In this document: in pieces, positions 1-4,476 of the stretch
How the letters are laid out: every line of letters starts with the position of its first letter
Numbering within the stretch: position 1 is the stretch's first letter
From: Lentisphaeria bacterium
GTDB lineage: Bacteria > Verrucomicrobiota > Lentisphaeria > Oligosphaerales > PUNB01
Assembly (NCBI GenBank): GCA_007133055.1
Contig: SLNM01000240.1
Span: 1-9,019 of the forward strand
Direction: 5' to 3'
Length of the DNA stretch: 9,019 bases
Made by a program: the position numbers and the translations under genes
Notes under the pieces: model-generated
What the model saw: the letters and a program-made list of their open reading frames with translations, nothing else
Databases searched by the model: none
Told to the model about the DNA's origin: nothing

Positions 1-1473
1 GCCATGTGCTGGCGCAATTTCGAGCAGTTCCCAGCCGCCGGGGAAGGGGGGGCCGTGGTCGTAAACCAGCAAGTTTTCACCGTCGAATCCCAATACACCG
101 TGTGGGCGGGCCACTCGCAGCGCTCGCGCCTGCCAGTGGCGCTGGTAGTGGGGGAAGGCGTGGATGACGAAAAGCAACGGTAGCAGCAGGCAGATAACCA
201 GTCCGAGCAACCTTTGTCTATGTTTCGCTCCCGGTCGACGTCGATAGGCCGCCAGCTCGCCCCACAGCCGATGCCCGGCATAGCCTGCGAACAGACAGAG
301 CAGAGCCACCACCGGCAGGCGAAAACGAGCCAGTATATAGAAGAACACGGTTGCCGCGCAGTACAGAACCACCATGGCAGTCGCATAGACATGCGGACGT
401 TGGCGTTTGCCCCGGCTGTGCAGGGTAAGCATCATGCCGCCCAGCCCGAGGGCGGCCGGCAGCCAGAAGTCGATCAAAATTGGCATTTTCAGCAGGCGGC
501 TGGGTGCCGCGTCGGTGGCAAAGTAAATATTGTTGGGAATTTCCTGGTGCCACCAAAAGAGCAGGAAAGCCTGCCATTTAAGCTCGATCCACGCCAGCCG
601 CTCGCGTCTGATCCAGTCCAGCATCAAAGTGGGCACCGAGGTGTCCGGCCGGCCCTCCTGTTGTTTGGCCGCAGCCATCCAAGTTTCATAGGTCGGGGTG
701 TAGGCAAGGCCGCCGGGCGGAGATTCCGGACTGTTGCTCAGGGCCAGAACCGCGCCGGCGGCGGTCGAGGGGCCGGTCCAGCTTCCGGTCTGCCGCCAAT
801 TATACCATGAGAAGGGCAGTTGCAGCAATAGCGCGACGGCCAGGAAAATCGTACCATGCAGCACCATAGGCCGCCACTGCCGCCAATGGCGCCAGGCGAT
901 CAGAGCCAATATCCCCGGCATCAGCATAACCGTGTTGCCCCTGGTTAGATTGGCGCAGCCGAACACCAGTGCGAGCAAGGCCCACTGCCACCATCGGGAT
1001 CGTTTGTCGAGCCAGACTCCGATGGCAACCAGAGCGGCCAGCCAGAATGTCTGCAACACGGCCATCAGGGCGAAAGGCGTGTAGAAGATATGGAATCTTG
1101 CCAGCGCCAGGCAGGCGGCCGCCAATATCCCGGCCCGCGGCGAAAACAAACGCCAGCCTGTCCACCCCACCAGCCACACAGTCGCTCCCCCCAGGAGCGC
1201 TTGCAGAAGACCGGCCGACAACACCGAAGAGCCGAAGAGCAGGCGGGCGAAAGGCAGAAACACACTGTAGTAGAAAGGCTGGTAATAGAATTCATCAGGC
1301 CACCGGCCCTCGGCGATGGCGGCGGCCAGGTTCCAGTAGGTGCGCATGTCCGTTCCGGGCGGCGGGTCGGCCACCGCACGGCTGTGGCGCAGCTCCCAGA
1401 CCACGATCAGACGCAGAAGAACAGCCAGCCCCGTCAGGATGAGCAGAATTGTAGATGTCTTGTCTTTCCGCAT
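1..1473 (-). CDS. Partial GT-C fold membrane glycosyltransferase (PMT/ArnT-like), 3' end outside window
   Basis: Reading leftwards from an ATG at 1473-1471, the frame stays open for 491 codons to base 1, so the C-terminus is missing. The product is strongly hydrophobic. A first membrane segment at about residues 9-28 is followed by a loop with Asp42 (GTDM) and a Gln65-Pro66 followed by aromatic residues. Many further membrane segments follow, then a 'NLTRGN' loop near 175-180 and 'RFRLP' near 383-387. This layout matches the glycosyltransferase 39 / RgtABCD-like families, which move a sugar from a polyprenyl-phosphate donor to lipid, glycan or protein on the outer face of the inner membrane. 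The Asp in the first loop is the expected catalytic base; donor and acceptor cannot be told. The start is supported by AGGA (complement of 1483-1486), nine bases upstream. It is the first gene after the 1474-2103 spacer and shares no operon with ldh within view. Confidence 0.82.
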   Translation of the reverse strand, partial: MRKDKTSTILLILTGLAVLLRLIVVWELRHSRAVADPPPGTDMRTYWNLAAAIAEGRWPDEFYYQPFYYSVFLPFARLLFGSSVLSAGLLQALLGGATVWLVGWTGWRLFSPRAGILAAACLALARFHIFYTPFALMAVLQTFWLAALVAIGVWLDKRSRWWQWALLALVFGCANLTRGNTVMLMPGILALIAWRHWRQWRPMVLHGTIFLAVALLLQLPFSWYNWRQTGSWTGPSTAAGAVLALSNSPESPPGGLAYTPTYETWMAAAKQQEGRPDTSVPTLMLDWIRRERLAWIELKWQAFLLFWWHQEIPNNIYFATDAAPSRLLKMPILIDFWLPAALGLGGMMLTLHSRGKRQRPHVYATAMVVLYCAATVFFYILARFRLPVVALLCLFAGYAGHRLWGELAAYRRRPGAKHRQRLLGLVICLLLPLLFVIHAFPHYQRHWQARALRVARPHGVLGFDGENLLVYDHGPPFPGGWELLEIAPAHG

Positions 1474-1507
1474 TCGCGCACGTCCTGTCAATAAATGCGC
1501 CCGAAGC

Positions 1508-1536
1508 ACCCGAAGCTGGCAAGTCTTGGTTCGGGT
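1508..1536. promoter_or_regulatory. 7-bp inverted repeat upstream of the glycosyltransferase
   Basis: ACCCGAA at 1508-1514 and TTCGGGT at 1530-1536 are perfect reverse complements, 15 bases apart and about 35-65 bases upstream of the glycosyltransferase ATG. It could be a stem in the mRNA leader or a repressor site. No T-run follows on either strand, so a terminator is unlikely. No clear -10/-35 pair was recognised next to it. Function is unknown. Confidence 0.35.
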
Positions 1537-1565
1537 GTCATTGCTCCGGGGTGTTTTTCCCCATA

Positions 1566-1604
1566 GCCTGATTAATGCATGCGAATTCGGCCATGCGCCA
1601 TTAT
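1566..1604. repeat. Interspersed direct repeat, copy 1 (left of ldh)
   Basis: This stretch matches 3385-3423 in the same orientation over 39 bases with three mismatches. The shared core carries GCCTGATTAAT, then CATGCGAATTCGGCCATG, then CATTAT, and includes the 8-bp palindrome CGAATTCG (1582-1589). Both copies continue into looser 'TTYGTAAT' text. It lies in non-coding DNA and encodes nothing obvious. With copy 2 it brackets the ldh gene. Confidence 0.8.
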
Positions 1605-1721
1605 GTAATTTGTAATTCCGGGGTTCCGGGTTCCTGGCTGTCCGAATTAGTTTCCTGTGTCATACCCGGTGTCATGCAGTCACGAAGACACGGAGTCAAT
1701 GGGTATTCGGCTAATGAGGTT

Positions 1722-1768
1722 CCATGGGTTGGCGCCCGTGGCTACAATCCTGCCATTCCCTGCGGGGA
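1722..1768. repeat. Double-hairpin intergenic element
   Basis: CCATGGG (1722-1728) can pair with CCCGTGG (1735-1741) around a six-base loop, with one G-T wobble. Fifteen bases later TCCC (1757-1760) pairs with GGGA (1765-1768). From memory, text of the form 'CCATGGG..GCCCGTGGCTACAAT' recurs between genes in many bacteria with repeat-rich spacers and is often mis-called as tiny proteins. That recurrence cannot be tested from one window. No terminator T-run is present. Confidence 0.5.
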
Positions 1769-1844
1769 TTTCCGCACGTTGCCTACGCTCCGCTCCGGCT
1801 CTGCCTGCGGCGGTGTCGCGCACCTTAATCGAAATAGGGGTGTC

Positions 1845-1929
1845 GGGCGACGATTAAGGGCGACGATTACGGTGGGCGATGGGGGTGCTTACTCGTAATT
1901 CGCTATCGTCGCCCGTTATCGTCAACCGA
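1845..1929. repeat. GACGATTA-type short repeat units in inverted arrangement
   Basis: On the plus strand the unit 'gggcgacgatta' occurs twice in a row near 1846-1871. From about 1893 to 1929 the complement of similar units appears ('tatcgtcgccc', 'ttatcgtcaacc'), so the two halves form a loose inverted repeat around a G-rich centre. The right end, 1914-1929, matches 4329-4344 at 15 of 16 bases, which ties this block to the element beside the HEPN-MNT promoter. It is probably a degenerate interspersed repeat. Confidence 0.55.
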
Positions 1930-1935
1930 GCTTTA

Positions 1936-1973
1936 CGCCCCGAATACCCTTACCCGGGGCGCTTGTCAGCGCC
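1936..1973. repeat. Two neighbouring GC-rich hairpins
   Basis: CGCCCCG (1936-1942) pairs with CGGGGCG (1955-1961) across a 12-base loop. An alternative, overlapping hairpin pairs GGCGC (1958-1962) with GCGCC (1969-1973) across six bases. The two cannot form fully at once. No T-run follows, so they are not typical intrinsic terminators. Confidence 0.4.
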
Positions 1974-2014
1974 GGTTTCAGGTTTCAGGGTTCGGCGCAA
2001 AGTGTATTTCAGGC

Positions 2015-2055
2015 TAGCCCCAAGGGGGCTACGTTGACAAAGCCCCTCCAGGGCT
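2015..2055. repeat. Tandem hairpins downstream of ldh
   Basis: TAGCCCC (2015-2021) and GGGGCTA (2025-2031) form a perfect 7-bp stem with a three-base loop. Ten bases later AGCCC (2041-2045) and GGGCT (2051-2055) form a 5-bp stem. Read on the minus strand they lie about 50-90 bases after the ldh stop. They could slow RNA polymerase or protect the 3' end of the ldh mRNA, but neither is followed by a convincing T-run on the minus strand, so a Rho-independent terminator is not claimed. Confidence 0.45.
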
Positions 2056-2103
2056 GAGGCAAATCGCTGACAACAACTACGATTTTTGACGTTCAACTTG
2101 CGC

Positions 2104-3093
2104 TTAATCCTCTTTGTTCGCTCTTAGCTCGGCCAGGCTCTTCCGCAGGACGGCGGCCGAGTTTTTCAGAGCCTTCTGCTCGTTTTTCGCCAGCTTAGCG
2201 ACGATGATCTCCTCGATCCCGCCGCTGCCGACAATGCAGGGCACGCTCAGGCAGACATCGTTCAGCCCGTACTCGCCCTCCAGCCGGGTGGACACGGTCA
2301 GCACGCTGCGTTCGTTGCGCAGGATGGCCCGGACAATCCGCACCAGAGCGAGGCCGACCGCAAACCAGGTCGCGCCCTTGTAGTTGATGATATGGTAGGC
2401 CGAGTTCTTGACCTCCTCGGCGATTCGCTGACGTTGCTGTTCGGAGTCATCGCCGCACTTTTGGCAGGCGCGGCAGTAGTCGTCCATGCGCACCCCGCCG
2501 ATATGGGTCATCGACCAGGCGGCCAGCTCGCTGTCCCCGTGCTCGCCGAGAATATAGGAATGCACGTTCTGGTTGTTGACTCCGCAGTGCAGCCCGAGCA
2601 GGTAGCGGAAGCGGATGCTGTCGAGCACCGTGCCCGACCCGATTACGCGCTGCCGGGACTGGTCGCAGGCGTCGAGTGCGACCTGGGTGAGAATATCCAC
2701 CGGGTTGCTGACCACCAGCACGATTGCCTCCGACTGCTGCTCGACAATGTCGGCCATGATCTGGCGTATGATCGCGGCATTGCGCTTGAGCAGGCCAAGG
2801 CGCGACTCGCCGGGCTTCTGCTTGGCGCCGGCGGTGATTGCTATGACCTGGGCGTCGGCGTAGTCCTTCGGCTCGCCGACCCGGATCGAGACCGGGTTGG
2901 TGAAGGGCAGGCCGTGCGCCAGGTCCAGAACCTGGCCTTCGGCATGCTCGCGGTTGACATCGAGGATCGCGATTTCATCCGCGACTCCGGCCTGCATCAG
3001 AGCGTAGGCAAAAGTACTGCCGACCGCGCCGGCGCCGACGATTGCCACCTTGCGCGACTGCCATTTCCTCCTTGCGGTTTCGTTCTTAGGCAT
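2104..3093 (-). CDS. ldh: L-lactate dehydrogenase
   Basis: This 329-residue cytoplasmic enzyme should interconvert pyruvate and L-lactate with NADH/NAD+ at the end of fermentation. An N-terminal Rossmann fold shows GAGAVG at 20-25 and Asp45 at the end of the second strand, which favours NAD over NADP. Gln92 in 'AGAKQKPGESR' marks lactate rather than malate specificity. Arg98 sits on the mobile loop, Asp158 and Arg161 bind substrate, and His185 in GEHGDS is the catalytic base. Spacing between these residues agrees with known LDHs. The length is usual. A CxxCxxC cluster (Cys207, 210, 213) lies after the active site; I recall a similar one in Thermotoga LDH. The start at 3093 is chosen for AGGAGA seven bases upstream; an in-frame ATG at 3159 would add 22 non-homologous residues translated from a hairpin repeat. 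The gene stands alone between two repeat-rich spacers. Confidence 0.94.
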   Translation of the reverse strand: MPKNETARRKWQSRKVAIVGAGAVGSTFAYALMQAGVADEIAILDVNREHAEGQVLDLAHGLPFTNPVSIRVGEPKDYADAQVIAITAGAKQKPGESRLGLLKRNAAIIRQIMADIVEQQSEAIVLVVSNPVDILTQVALDACDQSRQRVIGSGTVLDSIRFRYLLGLHCGVNNQNVHSYILGEHGDSELAAWSMTHIGGVRMDDYCRACQKCGDDSEQQRQRIAEEVKNSAYHIINYKGATWFAVGLALVRIVRAILRNERSVLTVSTRLEGEYGLNDVCLSVPCIVGSGGIEEIIVAKLAKNEQKALKNSAAVLRKSLAELRANKED

Positions 3094-3100
3094 AGCCAGT

Positions 3101-3106
3101 TCTCCT
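3101..3106 (-). promoter_or_regulatory. Ribosome-binding site that fixes the ldh start
   Basis: The minus strand reads AGGAGA seven bases before the ATG at 3093. No comparable site precedes the in-frame ATG at 3159, so translation most likely begins at 3093. Confidence 0.8.
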
Positions 3107-3144
3107 TGCTTGATTGTCCCAGAGAATTGCGAAATGTGAATTTT

Positions 3145-3313
3145 GTAGGTCGACAACATCCCGACAGGGATATAGGCTCCGCGCCGGCGGGGCAGCGAAG
3201 CGGCACCGTTCCGCAGGAACAGAGGCTACGCACAGTGTAGCAGTGACCGAAGGAAACGGCAATCGGTCTCGCCCAAGCGAATCGAGCCTGGTCGACTCGG
3301 ATAGTCGACCTAC
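3145..3313. repeat. Inverted-repeat-bounded hairpin cassette upstream of ldh
   Basis: GTAGGTCGAC (3145-3154) and its exact complement GTCGACCTAC (3304-3313) bound a 169-bp block. Inside are a 5-bp stem ATCCC/GGGAT (3158-3171) followed by AGGCTCCGC, and a 5-bp stem GTTCC/GGAAC (3208-3220) followed by AGGCTACGC. These look like two diverged copies of one unit about 50 bp apart. At the right end GGTCGACT/AGTCGACC (3290-3310) forms a perfect 8-bp stem with a five-base loop that shares bases with the outer repeat. There is no transposase gene. A non-autonomous mobile repeat is one reading; an RNA structure in the ldh leader is another. Confidence 0.55.
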
Positions 3314-3384
3314 GTTTGGTCAAAGCTTGTCTGCATCCAAAACAGTCCCATCCAATGTAACGTTTGAAGCGTGACACGACACTC

Positions 3385-3423
3385 GCCTGATTAATTCATG
3401 CGAATTCGGCCATGAGTCATTAT
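3385..3423. repeat. Interspersed direct repeat, copy 2 (right of ldh)
   Basis: This is the partner of 1566-1604, in the same orientation with three mismatches over 39 bases. It ends 11 bases short of the MNT stop codon at 3435-3437. It contains the palindrome CGAATTCG (3401-3408), and the extended dyad AATTC/GAATT straddles CATG sequence just before it. Confidence 0.8.
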
Positions 3424-3434
3424 ATATTCGTAAT

Positions 3435-3818
3435 CTACGCTCCTTCCGTCTTGCCGTCGTACTCGGCCGCTCCCTCGTGGACCGTGGCTGCGGCGGGCAA
3501 GGATACTACCACACCGTCGCGCCGGGCGACGCCGATTAGTGGCGAACCGTCATCCTCCTCGAACTCGCGGACACCCACGGCAACGGGTTCGATGCGGATG
3601 TCTACTTGCCGGGTCAGCCGCCAAAGCAGATCGAGGACCGAACTTTCTTTCGAACGGTCGAAAAGAGGCGACAGGACGAGCACGTCAATGTCGCTATCCC
3701 CCCTCTGTTCGCCGCGGGCGAACGAACCGTAGATAACGGCCTTCTCGGCTGGAATCCCCGCTCGCGTCACCGTATCGAGATATCGGCGAACGATGGTTAT
3801 AACTGACGAATCAACCAT
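3435..3818 (-). CDS. Minimal nucleotidyltransferase (MNT) of a HEPN-MNT pair
   Basis: The 127-residue product belongs to the polymerase-beta-like minimal nucleotidyltransferase group. Its signature is GS (31-32), ten residues, then DxD (Asp43, Asp45), which bind the metals and nucleotide. Asp73 in 'QVDIRI' is a good candidate for the third carboxylate. In studied pairs (MntA-HepT) the MNT is the antitoxin and adds AMP to the HEPN partner; that role here is inferred. The C-terminal 40 residues are less family-like and end in a polar tail. Its ATG at 3818 lies inside the end of the HEPN gene, giving a 22-base overlap. AGAGGT (complement of 3825-3830) sits six bases upstream, so the two are very likely co-transcribed and translationally coupled. 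No DNA-binding domain is evident. Confidence 0.87.
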   Translation of the reverse strand: MVDSSVITIVRRYLDTVTRAGIPAEKAVIYGSFARGEQRGDSDIDVLVLSPLFDRSKESSVLDLLWRLTRQVDIRIEPVAVGVREFEEDDGSPLIGVARRDGVVVSLPAAATVHEGAAEYDGKTEGA

Positions 3819-4180
3819 GTGAAGACCTCTTGCGCCTTGATTTGTCTGGATTTTGCTTCCTCTTTGGTCGGGGCTGGACCGAGGGTGTCGGGATACCGGC
3901 CCGCGATGTCATACCTATCGAATGCGGCCAGGAAATCCGCGTCTTCCTCGGTGATCGACAGTCCGCTCAATTCGGACAGTCGCCGCAGCGAATGCACCTT
4001 GGGCGCCAAGTCCTGCGTTGCCCGGCAGACATGGGCTTTCAACACCTTTTCAAGCGCGAGATGGAGAAAAAACAGACCGTGGCGGGTCTTGCCCTGTTCC
4101 ACCAGGGAGCACCCCACATCCCAGTCCTCCTCCGCGCTTTCGCGCCAGTAGGCAACCTGTTTGTCAATGTCTATTGACAT
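3797..4180 (-). CDS. HEPN domain protein, first gene of the HEPN-MNT pair
   Basis: This 127-residue, largely helical protein fits the HEPN family. A first helix carries 'AEEDWDVGCSLVEQG'. A second has the hallmark His40 followed by 'ALEKVLKAH'. Then come His63 in 'KVHSLRRL' and a 'DRYDIAGRYPD' motif at 88-98. HEPN proteins of the well-studied toxin type are RNases with an R-x4-6-H motif late in the sequence. I do not see that motif in its usual place, so this may be a nuclease-inactive or different HEPN subgroup that binds nucleotide or partner. R33-x6-H40 fits the pattern only by spacing and lies in the wrong helix. The start at 4180 has AAGGG six bases upstream. The gene is first behind a consensus promoter (4257-4285) and overlaps the MNT gene by 22 bases. 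Confidence 0.87.
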   Translation of the reverse strand: MSIDIDKQVAYWRESAEEDWDVGCSLVEQGKTRHGLFFLHLALEKVLKAHVCRATQDLAPKVHSLRRLSELSGLSITEEDADFLAAFDRYDIAGRYPDTLGPAPTKEEAKSRQIKAQEVFTWLIRQL

Positions 4181-4182
4181 CT

Positions 4183-4198
4183 GTTTCCCTTTAGAAAC
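4183..4198 (-). promoter_or_regulatory. Small hairpin presenting the HEPN ribosome-binding site
   Basis: On the minus strand GTTTC (4198-4194) can pair with GAAAC (4187-4183). The AAAGG part of the ribosome-binding site falls in the six-base loop and the last G in the stem, and the ATG is two bases beyond. A short stem like this could tune initiation of the HEPN gene, but five base pairs may be too weak to matter. Confidence 0.35.
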
Positions 4199-4220
4199 CT
4201 AGCCTGAACTATTGACTGAT

Positions 4221-4236
4221 AGGAAATGGATTTCCT
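4221..4236. promoter_or_regulatory. Dyad in the HEPN-MNT leader, possible operator
   Basis: AGGAAAT (4221-4227) and ATTTCCT (4230-4236) are perfect inverted arms two bases apart. They lie about 14-30 bases downstream of the start site expected from the promoter at 4257-4285. That is a good place for a dimeric repressor to block transcription, and in RNA it would form a 6-bp stem with a four-base loop. Neither HEPN nor MNT shows a DNA-binding domain, so any repressor would come from elsewhere or act through the complex. Confidence 0.5.
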
Positions 4237-4256
4237 GAAAAAACAACAGCAAAAGT

Positions 4257-4285
4257 ATTATAGTCCGACCTGTTGGAGATGTCAA
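4257..4285 (-). promoter_or_regulatory. Perfect sigma-70 promoter for the HEPN-MNT operon
   Basis: On the minus strand TTGACA (4285-4280) is followed by exactly 17 bases and TATAAT (4262-4257). Both hexamers and the spacer are exact consensus. AT-rich text lies just upstream (about 4295-4310). The expected start is near 4250, giving a leader of about 70 bases to the HEPN ATG. Such strong promoters are usually kept in check by a repressor or by balanced toxin-antitoxin dosage. Confidence 0.8.
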
Positions 4286-4313
4286 GAGGAAGGATAATTA
4301 TTGTGGATTTTTG

Positions 4314-4344
4314 TGCCTAATCGTAATCCGTAATCGTCAACCGA
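4314..4344. repeat. Short TAATCG repeat related to 1914-1929
   Basis: The units 'taatcgtaatccgtaatcg' run into TCAACCGA. The last 16 bases (4329-4344) match 1914-1929 with one mismatch. This looks like a scattered low-complexity repeat shared by two spacers in the window. The rest of the spacer up to the copA stop holds only an AT-rich 6-bp inverted repeat (AAACAT 4399-4404 with ATGTTT 4414-4419) and no recognisable terminator. Confidence 0.5.
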
Positions 4345-4476
4345 CAAGACATTTCCACCTTTCGTTGACGCATTAGGCGACGGCCAGGATACAACATGAA
4401 ACATATAATTTGGATGTTTATGACTATTTCCCTGGACATCAAAGCTCACGCAGATCTCTCCCCCTTTCCGCCCCGC

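Larger units (their letters stand above)
1474..2103. other. Gene-free spacer of 630 bp made of hairpins and short interspersed repeats
   Basis: No frame here looks like a real protein. The spacer separates the glycosyltransferase start (minus) from the ldh stop (minus). In order it holds a 7-bp inverted repeat upstream of the glycosyltransferase, one copy of the 39-bp direct repeat shared with 3385-3423, a stretch with 'cacgaagacacggag'-like text, a hairpin pair at 1722-1768, GACGATTA-type units in opposed orientation at 1845-1929, and GC-rich hairpins up to 2055. It reads as a pile-up of small repetitive elements rather than a decayed gene. Confidence 0.7.
3094..3434. other. Repeat-rich spacer upstream of ldh
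   Basis: This 341-bp stretch lies between the MNT stop and the ldh start, both on the minus strand, so it must hold the ldh leader. It contains the ldh ribosome-binding site, an inverted-repeat cassette at 3145-3313 and the second copy of the 39-bp direct repeat. I looked for a sigma-70 promoter for ldh on the minus strand and found none that was convincing. Open frames here are made of repeat text and resemble no protein. Confidence 0.6.

Noticed and set aside
214..1442. Several plus-strand frames opposite the left-edge gene
   Set aside because: They are low-complexity, Arg/Pro/Gln-rich shadows of the 491-codon glycosyltransferase frame.
1575..1898. Plus-strand frames in the spacer
   Set aside because: They are translations of repeat and hairpin text with no ribosome-binding site or family resemblance.
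2015..2055. Rho-independent terminator for ldh
   Set aside because: The stems are good but no convincing T-run follows on the minus strand.
3094..3159. Upstream ATG extending LDH by 22 residues
   Set aside because: The extension is translated repeat sequence, lacks a ribosome-binding site, and the inner ATG has AGGAGA at ideal spacing.
2392..3240. A 282-codon plus-strand frame opposite ldh
   Set aside because: It is antisense to a complete, well-conserved LDH and resembles no protein.
4061..4084. R33-x6-H40 as the HEPN RNase motif
   Set aside because: The spacing fits, but His40 belongs to the conserved second helix (H-x-x-LEK), not the usual catalytic site late in the protein.
4404..4409. 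TATAAT on the plus strand near the copA stop
   Set aside because: No -35 stands at a proper distance and no plus-strand gene follows; probably chance in AT-rich text.
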